A stretch of 64,000 nucleotides of DNA from Diphasiastrum complanatum (GCA_029204225.1 CM055108.1:6397461-6461460), one strand, 5' to 3'. Shown: positions 13,245 through 26,101, numbered from the stretch's first letter. Notes: generated by a model from the sequence alone, not told the origin. Translations and numbers: made by a program.

Positions 13245-13257
13245 ACACACACACACA

Positions 13258-13310
<53 letters not shown>
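13245..13310. repeat. (AC)n then (AT)n microsatellite
   Basis: ACACACAC followed by about 45 bp of AT, directly abutting the solo LTR. Confidence 0.97.
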
Positions 13311-13312
<2 letters not shown>

Positions 13313-13406
13313 GGAATGTACTGTAGGAGCCTGTAGAGAATGTAGTATCAAGCATAACTGTAGACAACAACGCACAATAGTCCTAACTCAACATAAGTTT
13401 TACAAG

Positions 13407-13687
13407 CTTCCTTGACTCAAGAAGGATTTCTATGTTGAACATAACCGTGTCGCTGCAAAGGGAGAGGATGAGGAAATTGCATACCCCATGTAGCGAGAAA
13501 TGGAAATGCGGGAAAGCAATATCCCAAAACCCAACAACTAACAGCATACATGGTGTTTTTGCTCATTTTCATGATTTATCTTTCAAAATATATTCTCGAT
13601 GAAATGTCTCAGGCCGGGTTTAAAGAGCCCACTACAATTCAAGCACATGGATGGCCCATGGCATTGAAGGGCACCAATAAGATTGCT
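13407..13687 (+). pseudogene. DEAD-box RNA helicase fragment (DDX5/DBP2-like)
   Basis: The first frame reads LP*LKKDFYVEH, then a gapped match ending NIPKP. After a frameshift come FHDLSF, KYILDEMSQAGFKEPTTIQ and AHGWPMALKG. This is the order of the plant DDX5/DBP2 family upstream of motif I: a FEKNFYVE-type segment, an IPKP segment, then the Q motif AGFxEPTPIQ followed by QGWPMALKG. It contains stop codons and at least one frameshift, and breaks off in a T-rich tract before the ATP-binding GSGKT. It is a dead partial copy of a host gene, apparently without an intron in this stretch. The gene copied cannot be named. Confidence 0.75.
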
Positions 13688-13758
13688 TTTTTTTTAATTA
13701 AAAGAGTAAAAATGTTCTGGATTATGACTCCCCAAAAACATGTTTCGGATGCATCAAT

Positions 13759-13783
13759 TTATATATATATATATATATATATA
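13759..13783. repeat. (AT)n microsatellite
   Basis: Short AT tract bordering the first GC-rich island. Confidence 0.95.
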
Positions 13784-13970
13784 GTAGTGGACCCCAGACG
13801 CGAACGTGCATCCGGACACGCCAGGGGTGCGTCTAGAGGTCTGGACACGTCCGCTTTTTTCTTTTCTTTTTTAATGTTTTGTGTTAAAAAAATAAAAAAA
13901 ATGTGGACAGGTCCGACCCCGTGTCCAGGGGTCGGATGCGGACATGGACGCGGCCCGGACGCGTATCCTT
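13784..13970. repeat. GC-rich island set in (TA)n, copy 1
   Basis: Rich in GGACGCG, CATCCGGAC and GGTCGGATG motifs, bordered on both sides by TA dinucleotides. A MITE inserted into a TA microsatellite is one possible explanation. Confidence 0.5.
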
Positions 13971-14106
<136 letters not shown>

Positions 14107-14589
14107 TAGGACATATGTAACTAGAATCGAAGTCTAGTCTCAAAGAGTGATATGTACATATGTTGGAAACTTACACATGATATTAAGATCAAATGTTGTA
14201 CGTGTGCATCCTACATAACAACGCAAGGCTAAATATTATTAGCCGAATCTGGGAAAAAACAAGTTAACATCAAATCCTACAGGCCGAATCACTGAGAGAA
14301 CAACAAATTAATGTCAAATCCTACAATATATCAGGCCTCAATACTAGTTATTATTACGTAAATGGAGATTAGTTGTCCTTATTCCTAAAAAGGACAAAAA
14401 AGCAAAACCCCCCCACCAAAAAAAGAAAGAAATCAAAAAGCAAAGAGCTCGCCCACATGTTCCTGAAGCAGTTTGGCAGGCTTGGGCCATTAATGTCCCC
14501 CCCCCCCAATTAATGTCCATAAAAAACAATGCTATTGTGTGGGAAGCTGAAGAAGAGTTGAACGTGGCGAATATATATATATATCTAAA

Positions 14590-14818
14590 GTAGCGGACCC
14601 TGGACGCGAACGCGCATCCGGACATGCCAGGGGTGCATCTAGGGGTCTGGACACGTTCGATTTTTTTCTTTTTGATTTTTTAAAATGTTTTTAGTGTTTA
14701 AAATTTTTTTTTTAAAAAAATGTGGACACATCCAACCCCACGTTTGGGGGTCGGATGTGCCCAGGTCCGCGGGACACGGACGCGGATTGCTTGCGTCCGG
14801 CCCGGACGCGCATCCTTG
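14590..14818. repeat. GC-rich island set in (TA)n, copy 2
   Basis: Homologous to 13784-13970, slightly longer in its T-rich middle and near its GGACGCG-rich right end. Confidence 0.5.
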
Positions 14819-14913
<95 letters not shown>

Positions 14914-14914
14914 G
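14819..14914. repeat. (TA)n microsatellite with TGTA interruptions
   Basis: About 95 bp. Confidence 0.97.
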
Positions 14915-15646
14915 GATATATGTAACTAGAATCGAAGGCTAGTCTCAAAGAGTGGTATGTACATATGTTGCAAACTTACACATGATATTAAGATCAAATG
15001 TTGTACATGTGCATTCTACATAACAACGTAGGGCACAATATTACCAGCCGAATTCTTGAAACAACAAGTTAATGTCAAATCCTACAAGCTGAATCATTGA
15101 GAGAACGACAACTTAATGTCAAATCCTACAATATATTGGGCCTCAATAATAGTTATTATTACGTAAATGGAGATTAGTTGTCCTTATTCCTAAAAAGGGC
15201 AAAAAAGCAAAACCCCCCCACCAAAAAAAAAAAGAAATAAAAAAGCAAAGAACCCGCCCACGTGTTCCTAAAGCAATTGGGCAGGCCTGGGCCATTAATG
15301 TCCCCCCCCCCCCCCCCAAGCCCCCTTCTACCTCGTTGCTTCTCCTCGCTGGTCTTGCTGCTCGTTGCTTCTCCTGCTACTCGCTGCTTCTCTCTCGCTA
15401 GTTTGCTTCTCTCTCAATAGTTCTCTCCTGCTGCTCGATGGCTCTCACCTTCAGCTACCTGGTCTTGGTCCTGATCACGTCGTTGGGCCTCCTACTTGCA
15501 AGCTTTTAGCCTCTTGCTCACATTTGAGAGTTGTGGCTACCACAAACCATTCTAATACTAGCTTCATCATTGCTAGCTGGCAAATCTCTACTCTTTGCTC
15601 AGGATCAACACCTTTTGGAATACATGCAAGTCTGGTGTGCCTCTCC

Positions 15647-17589
<1,943 letters not shown>

Positions 17590-18480
17590 ATAATTATATA
17601 GTTAGCGTTATTTATATGTACTAAGGGCCTTAATGATGGCTATTTTTTTTCATGATAATCTACTAATTAATAGTTGTGGAAAGGACAATTTGAAAAAGAA
17701 ATATAATATTTAAGAAAGTATATCAGAAGGTTTAATTATTGTTTTCTGATTACTTCAAGATTTTATTTTTGCATGAGAGTTGACAAAACCAATGCTGTAG
17801 GAAGAAAATGAAAATGAAAACTTAATTATAGCTATGTCTAGTTGACGAACTAATTTCAACAAGATTGCTATCTTGAAAAAAATATATTGTTTTTATATTT
17901 TATTGAAAATCGTCAATTGCTTTCAATGAAAGTGTCTACACCTATCATTATAATTATGCTGTATTTCTTTTTTTGCTTTGCTAAGTACATAACAGATATT
18001 CACAAAGTGAGCTTAAGAAAATTCTAACCACCAATTTCACTAAACTTTTATGATTGTTTACAGTAAAACGCTATTAATCTATGTTGTAATCACGTGAAGA
18101 ATTATTATTGCTTTACATTTAATGGCAATGTTTTTATTATCAGTGATAGTTGACGAACTCAGTTTGTCAACATAACAAATGGTTGTGACATCAAATGCTA
18201 ACAATGATATCATAATGATAATAATATAGTTATCGTTATTGATTAGTACTAGGAACCTTATGATGGCTATTTTTCATGACAATCTGCTAAACAACAGCTA
18301 TGTGGAAAGGGCCATTTGAAGCTGAATTATTATATATAAAAAAAGATATAAAAAGTTTAATTATTATTTATAATTACTTCAAGATTTTATTATTGCACGA
18401 GAGTTGACGAACTCAGTTCGTCAACAATACTAATGTTGTAGGAATAGAATGGAAATCAAAGCTTAGTTATAGCTATGTCC
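17590..18480. repeat. Duplicated unit, offset about 625 bp
   Basis: About 17590-17850 and 18210-18480 share the order GTACTARGRRCCTTA, GATGGCTATTTTT, TTACTTCAAGATTTTATT, GAGAGTTGAC and AGCTATGTC. The second unit is cut at 18481 by the LTR of the next element. Confidence 0.7.
18411..18434. other. Hairpin with 11-bp stems
   Basis: GTTGACGAACT and AGTTCGTCAAC are separated by one base. A weaker copy (GTTGACGAACT...AGTTTGTCAAC) lies at about 18148-18170. Confidence 0.8.
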
Positions 18481-18481
18481 G

Positions 18482-19384
18482 TGAAGAATTGAAAAAGATT
18501 ATCTATGTTAGATAAAGAGGTCTTATGTTTTCTTGTATCAAGCATCTAGGTGTGAAATGTTGATAGGGTCAAATTTGGCATAGATGGCAAATTATCCACT
18601 TCCACTTGTAATGCCACTAATGAGCCAAAGTAGAGTAGGAGGCCAAACTCGAGCCAATTAGATTGTAGACAAGTGTATTCTTTTGTTTGATGAAGTTTAA
18701 AAGGTCCAATAGGATTTAGAGGTGGAACCATGAAAGGTCCAATAGAATTTGAGATATGCTTGAAAATAGTCCAATAGAATCTAGAGGTGAATGGATCAAT
18801 GGTCCAATAGGATTAAGAGGTGGAAAAAGTGTGGTCCAATCATGATTGAGCATTACGGTACCTTGTAGCTCTACTAGTATCATTGTACTTCTCATTTGAA
18901 TCTAATTGATTTGGAGATTGAGTGGATTTTGAGTTTTATTGGGTTTCTAGCTTTCTCTCTCTACTTGAGAGATCATGATGATTTTCTCTCTCTACCCAAG
19001 GAGAGTAGCTTGTTTTTCCTTAGATTATTTTTGGAACACTAAAGAGATCAACCAAATCAACAGCAAGCTGATGTGACATTGGCAAATTCTAGTTTTGTTG
19101 AGATTTCCACATTTGTCTTGAGTTTTGATGAATGAAATGCATTTGTATGTTAATGTACTTTACTCTCTATAAACAGGCCGTACAGGTACTGTCCTCCACA
19201 CGTGTGAGGCCGCCCATCTATGTGTTTGATCATTTGATCCATTGCTCTTGCCTAAATCATAGTGTAAAGCATCTGGATCAAGATCTAACATCTAGAACTT
19301 GATAGATCTTTGGATTAAGCAATCAATAACTCTTAATGATTGATAGTACAGTCAATATTTGTACTTTTTATCTGAAAATTGACA
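18482..19384 (+). repeat. 5' LTR (903 bp)
   Basis: TG...CA termini. The start TGAAGAATTG matches the LTR at 2393-3127, which has different flanks. Confidence 0.85.
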
Positions 19385-19397
19385 TGGTTTCAGAGCC
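19385..19397 (+). other. primer-binding site
   Basis: TGGTTTCAGAGCC, one base from the usual TGGTATCAGAGCC. Confidence 0.8.
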
Positions 19398-19932
19398 AAG
19401 TCTAAGAGTGATCTAAATGATTAATAGTACTTGAGAAATCATTGACAATTTGTTATTTTTGAGTTCTTATTGAGAGGGCAAGTGCAAAGAGAGAAGTAGC
19501 ATCATTGTTTTTGGTCAAGATCGATTTGTGGGCTACTGAAGTACTGTTCACATATGTGAAACCATACAACAACCTTCAAATTAACTTCCATAAGTGTTTT
19601 TGATCCAAAAAAGTGCATACTAGTCCAAAATTCAAGGTTTTTCGTGCATTGTCTAGATCTAGGTTTAATCTATTGAATGCTAATGATCAAATAGTGATTT
19701 GAGTCATTGAAGTAGTTCATTTTGAAGTATTAGATCAGATCTTTAAGGCTGATTTGTTCAGATCTTAAGTGTGTGTGGAATATCAAACCAATTTGAACTA
19801 GAATCAATTCCTTTGAGGAGTGAATTGCTAGGATATTTGTAGTTTATCTATTATACCATCATCCAAGTTGAACTAGGATTGATTGGGCCGAGATTAGAAG
19901 CTTCTTGAAAGCTAGAAATCTATCTTAGATCA

Positions 19933-20579
19933 TGTGAAAAATACAGATCCTAAGTGGATCTAAACTCCAAGATCATTGGCTTGAATGCTTGCACTCCAAA
20001 CTACATAAGCTAGGAATTGGCAACACATTCTATGCTACCTAGAATGCAAAGAACTTGATCAAAAAGCATTTATCACAAATGGAAACTTCCATAAACATCA
20101 AGTGCGGCCCAAAATAGCATTATACAGTCCATAATACATCAGCCTACCACTTTTGGAAAGCACCTAAGATCATACACACAAAGCTTGAACTCAATCACTA
20201 CACAATGCCAACAATGGAAGGAGAACCCAATAGAAAAATCTCTCATTAAGCAAATGAATACAATGGATCTGCTCCAACCTGTTTCTCCACGGCCTACCTG
20301 CTATATATAGCTGAGAGAGATGACTCTCTCTCCTCTCTCTAGACCCTCCTTACCTAAAATATGCCCTATATAGGTAAAATTGGCATATATGTCCAAAATA
20401 CATGAAAATGGACTCATTTCGAAGGTCTTGAAGTTTGACACTTCTTCATACTGAAAAAATACACTTACTAAAAATATCTAGACCTGTTTCACACGTGTGA
20501 AAAGTCAGATCCTAAACTATGTGCCATTTTTAGCAATTTTGGCCTAAAACTAGACAAGGAAATGTTGACAATTTTCACA
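19933..20579 (-). repeat. Element X 3' LTR (647 bp)
   Basis: Minus strand TGTGAAAATTGTC to TATTTTTCACA. TATA box CTATATATAG at 20301-20310. CACACGTGTG at 20490-20499. Confidence 0.93.
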
Positions 20580-20592
20580 CTCCCTCTTCAAC

Positions 20593-23481
20593 TTAACTTG
20601 CTAGTTTTACAACACTACTTTGTTCCAACTTAAGAATGATCTCCATCATCAGAATAGATCTCTTCTCAAGGATCCTAATATGTACAAAATAGGACACAAC
20701 ATAATTGATATAGATAATAGTGTCCATATAGGATGCTTCACTATTTCTTACATCAATTTTACATAGAATCATAAAAATGGTACATGTAAAAGAACATAGA
20801 ATCTCAATTAATGAATTCCTCCATGTATCCATCTCTGGTTTCTCTGTAAAATAGCAGCAAACAAGTTGTAAATGAAAGTGATCAACAAGTGTTTGCATGC
20901 CTCCTCCACATTTCACTATACATATAGTGAATGCAACATGTATCTCCATGAATGAACTTCCATCACCACCTTGCCTTTGTAGATCTTCAATCCATGAAAG
21001 CCTTTGAGTGAATGAATGCCAAAAAGATGTGTTCCCTACTCCATTTGAATGACCAAAACCTGAACTTGAAATACTTGAAGTACCTCCACAAGATTTGCAC
21101 ACAACGCTTGATCCTACAATGTCAACAAGTTGCCAATTTGCCAACACTAGAATACTAGATCTTGAACTTTGTTCAAAAGAAAACATATTGACCACTTCAA
21201 TACCTTTCAAGATCTGAATGAATTCATGTACTTGATCATACAAACCAGCAATGATAACTATTCCATCTCCAAGATCCAAAGGATGCAAAACTATGGAACT
21301 AGTTTTATTGAAATTTGACAATTTCAACACATTGACATAACAATGTTCATACATGAGATTAGGCAAGTGAGGTAGAGTAAGAAGACACTTCCTTGCAGCT
21401 CCAAAGACCTTACTTGAACCTTCAAGAACCTGTAAAAACAGATCCAAAATGCCTTGACCATTTGTCTCTTCTTTGATGCTTTTCACTAGCTTCGAATTGC
21501 CACTTGTCTCTTGGTGTTGATGAAGCAATCCAAGATCAACCTCTTGATCTTCCAATAAGACATCAAAGATCTTGCATATGTGAACATCTTCAGATCTGAA
21601 ACTCTGAAGATACTCCCTCTCAAACACATGATTAAGATCCCACAAGATCTCATCAATGCTCAAATTTGACCCTTCACTATAGTTAGTGAAAACAATGCCA
21701 CCATCATAAACCAAAAGATAGATTCCAACATTTCCATTTAACATGAAGTAGAGTAGGTGAAGATGAGTATCAAACCTAATAAAAACAGCCCTCTTGAGTT
21801 CATAACAAACCTCAATAAGCTCACCAATGATATCTCCCTTGCCTTGAAGAAGTTGCCACTTGAGTTGCTCCATGTAGTCTTCTTCAACCAACCTTTTGCC
21901 ATCTTGACCATGAATGAACAATCCACCACAATCATAGAATGCTTTGAGTTGATGAAGAGATGTTAGATCCATGCTTTGGATCTTCCCAAGAACCACTCTT
22001 CCATTGCCCTTTCCTTCACAAGACTCCCTCTTAATGCTAGCACCACAAAAGTTAGAAACCTCCCTCTTGATAGTTGCACCATAAGAAGTAGAAGACTCTT
22101 GAATATTAGAAGCCAAGAAAAGAATCCTTAGTACCTTAAACATAAGAGTGATTGAAGTACTCTCTCTTTTCAAACATGAACTTCTACTCAATGATTTAGG
22201 TAATGAGTCATATGATAATGATTCTTCCTCACTATCGTTCATAAAAACATCATTCAAAGTACATCCTACTTTGAACACTTCACATACTTCTCTTCCTTTT
22301 GACTTGTGATCTCCCTCACCAAGTCTCATGATAGAAACCTTTGATCTACTCTTTTTATGAAGAAATGTGACACCACTTGTTGCACAAATGACTTTATCAC
22401 AAAAAGATGTAAAAGAACCATTTCCTTCAAGCATGCTCAAAGCACCATCATCTTTTCCCACATGATTACATACATCAATATGAAAAGAATTAGAAGAACA
22501 ACCATCTTCTTGCAAAGAATGACACTTAGCATCTCCATCTTTTTCCATATGAACAAACAAGTCATTAGCAACAATCACTTCCAAAGAAGAATCTTCATCA
22601 ACTCCATTGATGAAGTTAGATCCTTCCTTACCTTTTCCATTTTTGCACTTGCCATCTAGCACCATTGAAGAACCACCAAGCCTTGGAAGTCCATGAGTAG
22701 AAGAGTACAAACATGATGCTAATTTAGCTCCACATGACTCCATATGACTAGTAGGTAACACTAGTGCATCTTCAAGATCCAATGGATCCAAAAAATTGAC
22801 CATAGATTCACCAAAGCTTGCCAAGTTAGCACAACAATTATCATCTCCAAGAAGTACATTAGATCTCAACCTAGATCTAGCATTTTGTTTCTTATGGCAT
22901 TCATTTGCAAAATGTCCTTTTATCCCACAATAAAAGCACTTGAACTTTGACTTATTGTTCTTAGTAGAAGAGGAAGAGGAAGAGTGATCATCATGATCAA
23001 AGTTACCACCTTTGGACCATTTCCCTTTGCCTTTACCTTTGCCCTTGAATTTGCCTTTTGTGAAGAAAGCCTCTTCACCTCCACCTTGCAAGGATGCACC
23101 ATCAAGCTTTGATTGCAACCTATGTTCTTCAGCCAATAAGATTTCTTGCAAGTCAACCACACTTGGCAAGACTCTTTGAATGGCAAAACTTTGCACAAGG
23201 TTAGCATGTTGATTTAGCAAACCATTCAACATAACTTGGACTATTTCACCATCTTTTATGTTCTCATCAATGCATGCTAAATCATCACTTAGGGACTTAA
23301 CTCTCAAGATAAATGCATGAGCACTTTCACCCTCTCTTTGCCTACTAGAAAATATTTGTCTCCTTAGGGTCAATACCCTAGATGTGGACTTTGATTCAAA
23401 GAGCTTCTTTAAGGCATTCCATGCCTCACTTGCACTTTGACACTTTCCAACTTCCTTGAGAAGTTCATTTGTAACATTCAT
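20593..23481 (-). CDS. Element X Gag-novel fusion ORF (962 codons, N-terminus frameshifted away)
   Basis: The Gag part reads MNVTNELLKEVGKCQSASEA, QVMLNGLLNQHANLVQSFA, a basic Lys/Gly stretch and the zinc knuckle CFYCGIKGHFANECHKK. Immediately after CHKKQ the frame continues NARSRLRSN and stays open for about 760 residues ending VVKLAS. That region has no Asp-Ser-Gly protease, no DDE integrase and no YVDD. Visible features are Ser-rich acidic stretches, a CKSCGG pair, hydrophobic runs (LCSFTCTIFMILC; the C-terminal TIIYINYVVSYFVHIRILEK) and no obvious low-complexity bulk. The true Gag start (MASNGGIMLESSERL, ATG at 23682-23684) is separated by a frameshift near 23530. Function unknown. Confidence 0.8.
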   Translation of the reverse strand: MNVTNELLKEVGKCQSASEAWNALKKLFESKSTSRVLTLRRQIFSSRQREGESAHAFILRVKSLSDDLACIDENIKDGEIVQVMLNGLLNQHANLVQSFAIQRVLPSVVDLQEILLAEEHRLQSKLDGASLQGGGEEAFFTKGKFKGKGKGKGKWSKGGNFDHDDHSSSSSSTKNNKSKFKCFYCGIKGHFANECHKKQNARSRLRSNVLLGDDNCCANLASFGESMVNFLDPLDLEDALVLPTSHMESCGAKLASCLYSSTHGLPRLGGSSMVLDGKCKNGKGKEGSNFINGVDEDSSLEVIVANDLFVHMEKDGDAKCHSLQEDGCSSNSFHIDVCNHVGKDDGALSMLEGNGSFTSFCDKVICATSGVTFLHKKSRSKVSIMRLGEGDHKSKGREVCEVFKVGCTLNDVFMNDSEEESLSYDSLPKSLSRSSCLKRESTSITLMFKVLRILFLASNIQESSTSYGATIKREVSNFCGASIKRESCEGKGNGRVVLGKIQSMDLTSLHQLKAFYDCGGLFIHGQDGKRLVEEDYMEQLKWQLLQGKGDIIGELIEVCYELKRAVFIRFDTHLHLLYFMLNGNVGIYLLVYDGGIVFTNYSEGSNLSIDEILWDLNHVFEREYLQSFRSEDVHICKIFDVLLEDQEVDLGLLHQHQETSGNSKLVKSIKEETNGQGILDLFLQVLEGSSKVFGAARKCLLTLPHLPNLMYEHCYVNVLKLSNFNKTSSIVLHPLDLGDGIVIIAGLYDQVHEFIQILKGIEVVNMFSFEQSSRSSILVLANWQLVDIVGSSVVCKSCGGTSSISSSGFGHSNGVGNTSFWHSFTQRLSWIEDLQRQGGDGSSFMEIHVAFTICIVKCGGGMQTLVDHFHLQLVCCYFTEKPEMDTWRNSLIEILCSFTCTIFMILCKIDVRNSEASYMDTIIYINYVVSYFVHIRILEKRSILMMEIILKLEQSSVVKLAS

Positions 23482-23684
23482 TTTAATGATATGAAGAGCC
23501 CTTTTGGCCTTCTTATCAAACCTTTGTTGCTCTTGAAGTGTGAGAGTCTCTCTTCAATTTCTGCAACTATGTCCATGAGTTCATTCAACTCAAGTAAGGA
23601 CTCCATCCTCACTTTCCAAGTAGAGTAGTTTGATGAACTCAACCTTTCACTAGACTCTAGCATGATCCCACCATTGGAAGCCAT
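23478..23684 (-). pseudogene. Element X Gag N-terminus, out of frame with the rest
   Basis: MASNGGIMLESSERLSSSNY then STWKVRMESLLELNELMDIV is the canonical copia Gag N-terminus. Near 23530 the intact relatives read EERP...QEQ, while here EERLSHFKSNK appears, pointing to a small deletion. The main ORF can therefore be entered only by frameshifting or from an internal ATG. Confidence 0.8.
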
Positions 23685-23689
23685 GATTC

Positions 23690-24846
23690 TAATGTTTCTT
23701 CAACTTTTAGGTTCTGTCCTAAAGCACTTAGCACTCACTTTTCTCTCAACAAATGATAGATAAAGAGATCTATGAAGATTTAGGACCCTAAAACACTTCT
23801 ATCTTGAACCTAGATGGTTTCCAAGCATAGAAAGGAAGATTGAAACACATGCAACACTTTGCACACACTAAGAATGGATTACAAAATCAAACCAACCTGA
23901 ACACACTCTTGCTTAAGCTCTCAAACTTTCCAGCAAGTGACCAAATCAAGTTATGGTGTGAAGAGTTACTTGCATTCTTAGAAAATACCCAAAACTAGGA
24001 TGCCAATATTACCTAGTAATGAACAAACTTGATCAACATATGATCAACACACTAAGATATTGATTTTCAACCTGTAAAACCACATGTAAACCACACTTCT
24101 AAAAGTTTATAAACTCCAGCAAGTGATAAATACAAGATTTAGAGGTGAATGAATGAGCACACTTAGTGAATCACAAGACTAGCTTCACTATCTTGTCAAA
24201 TCTTGGTGTTTAGATGTAGATCTAAGATCACTTCACATGAGAATGTTCCTCAACCTGTTAAGAACCTGAAAACACACTTGCATAATGGTTAACACCTTCC
24301 AGCAAATGCTCCAATCAAATTACATAAGGAGAGTTACTTACATGCTCAACAAAGTACACCAAAATTTATGCCAAAATTGATGACAATCTTTACAATATGC
24401 TCTTCACAATGGAGCTTACAATATGTTCACCCAAAAAAGGGGATCTTTCATCCAAATGGGAGCTTTGCTCAGCCTTTAGGAGAATTACAACTCACTCAAA
24501 AGAGCATTTGTCATCCACTTAAGGAGAAGTTTCATCCACTTAAGGAGAGTGTTCATCCAAGAATGGAGATTGTCAACAATAGGATTGAAAAGAACATTGT
24601 TAGTATTGAATATGCACAAGCCTCACAATCACAAATGATTAGGTGTTATGATCTGATCCAAAATAGTTTCTTTTCAGCCTCTGATCTTCAATAGACCTGA
24701 AATATGCTTTTGATCCACAAGTTCAACTCACAAAACAAAGGTTAGTAAGATTTGATCAACAAAGCAATGCAAAATCATGCTAGAACTTGATCAAACATCC
24801 AAATATCACCAAAAATGGAATACTTACTGTAAATAGAAGCCAACCA
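23690..24846 (-). other. Element X leader
   Basis: About 1.15 kb untranslated leader. It contains three copies of a roughly 20-bp repeat (TCATCCACTTAAGGAGA) at about 24510-24560. The opposite strand is open for 108 codons (24368-24694), probably by chance. Confidence 0.7.
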
Positions 24847-24858
24847 GCTCTGATACCA
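24847..24858 (-). other. Element X primer-binding site
   Basis: Minus strand TGGTATCAGAGC, directly abutting the LTR. Confidence 0.9.
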
Positions 24859-25505
24859 TGTGAAAAATACAGATCCTAAGTGGATCTAAACTCCAAGATC
24901 ATTGGCTTGAATGCTTGCACTCCAAACTACATAAGCTAGGAATTGGCAACACATTCTATGCTACCTAGAATGCAAAGAACTTGATCAAAAAGCATTTATC
25001 ACAAATGGAAACTTCCATAAACATCAAGTGCGGCCCAAAATAGCATTATACAGTCCATAATACATCAGCCTACCACTTTTGGAAAGCACCTAAGATCATA
25101 CACACAAAGCTTGAACTCAATCACTACACAATGCCAACAATGGAAGGAGAACCCAATAGAAAAATCTCTCATTAAGCAAATGAATACAATGGATCTGCTC
25201 CAACCTGTTTCTCCACGGCCTACCTGCTATATATAGCTGAGAGAGATGACTCTCTCTCCTCTCTCTAGACCCTCCTTACCTAAAATATGCCCTATATAGG
25301 TAAAATTGGCATATATGTCCAAAATACATGAAAATGGACTCATTTCGAAGGTCTTGAAGTTTGACACTTCTTCATACTGAAAAAATACACTTACTAAAAA
25401 TATCTAGACCTGTTTCACACGTGTGAAAAGTCAGATCCTAAACTATGTGCCATTTTTAGCAATTTTGGCCTAAAACTAGACAAGGAAATGTTGACAATTT
25501 TCACA
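24859..25505 (-). repeat. Element X 5' LTR (647 bp)
   Basis: Same length and, by eye, same sequence as 19933-20579. TATA at 25227-25236. CACACGTGTG at 25416-25425. Confidence 0.93.
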
Positions 25506-25556
25506 GATCACACCTTACCAAGAGAACTTTGTGTATCTCATAGGCATTCATTCAAA

Positions 25557-26066
25557 ATGGCATCCATGGGTGGATATATGTTAGAATCTAGTGAGAAACT
25601 AACTTCCACAAACTATTCCATTTGGAAAGTAAGAATGGAATCACTACTAGTGGTTCATGATCTCTTTGATATTGTCTTAGGAGTTGAGGAAGAGTCTCAA
25701 GCTCCCCAAGAACAACTGAAGTACAAGAAGAGGGTTAGATTAGCCCTACATTGCTTGAAGTTAAATGTAAGCAATGACCTCTTGAAGGAGGTGGTTTCTT
25801 GTACCACATCAAAAGGGCTTGGGATTCACTAAAGAACATTTATGAATCCAATAACACTTCAAGAGTGCTTATGCTAAGAACCTTGATCTTGCAAAGCATG
25901 AGAGGAAGTGGAGAAAATGGACAAGAGTATGTCCTAAGGATAAAATCCTTGAACAAAGAATTGGGATCTATAGGAGAGAAGATCCGAGATAATGAACTAG
26001 TACAAGCAATCTTGAATGGATTAAGAGATGAGTTCTCTAATCTAGTTCAATCTTTTGCTCTTAAAG
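25557..26066 (+). pseudogene. copia gag, frameshifted and truncated
   Basis: Starts MASMGGYMLESSEKLTSTNY and continues SIWKVRMESLLVVHDLFDIV to SCTTSK, where one base is missing near 25815; the next frame carries AWDSLKNIYESNNTSRVL, YVLRIKSLNKEL and NGLRDEFSNLVQSFALKGH. It stops before the zinc knuckle at the join to the next LTR remnant. It belongs to the element whose LTR is at 18482. The ATG lies 52 bp after element X. Confidence 0.85.
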
Positions 26067-26101
26067 GCCATTGCTGGAGTATTAGTAGTGAAAATATGTG
26101 T

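Larger units (their letters stand above)
19933..25505 (-). mobile_element. Element X: non-autonomous LTR element with Gag-novel ORF
   Basis: Complete 5573-bp element flanked by GATCA (19928-19932 and 25506-25510). Minus-strand order: 5' LTR 25505-24859, primer site 24858-24847, leader to about 23685, gag, novel coding region ending at 20593, purine tract next to 20580, 3' LTR 20579-19933. I found no difference between the two 647-bp LTRs by eye, so insertion is recent. It encodes no integrase, recognisable RT or RNase H and no protease, and must borrow these. It sits in the leader of the plus-strand copia element 18482-26066. Confidence 0.92.
18482..26066 (+). mobile_element. copia element split by element X; 3' part lost
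   Basis: 5' LTR 18482-19384 (TGAAGAATTG to GAAAATTGACA, same family as 2393-3127), primer site 19385-19397 (TGGTTTCAGAGCC), and leader 19398-19932, which resumes at 25506 after element X and leads into gag at 25557. Coding ends abruptly near 26066. The LTR contains CACACGTGTG at 19197-19206. Confidence 0.85.

Noticed and set aside
15365-15640. Possible secreted protein start (Leu-rich N-terminus)
   Set aside because: The hydrophobic start comes from CT-rich sequence and the frame runs into the (CT)n tract; nothing conserved is visible.
22357-22659. Plus-strand 100-codon ORF within element X (also 56834-57136 in Y)
   Set aside because: It lies antisense to the long Gag-novel frame and is conserved only because X and Y are near-identical.
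24368-24694. 108-codon plus-strand ORF in the X leader, repeated in Y
   Set aside because: Antisense to the leader, with part of its length from a tandem repeat; no domain seen and no independent support.
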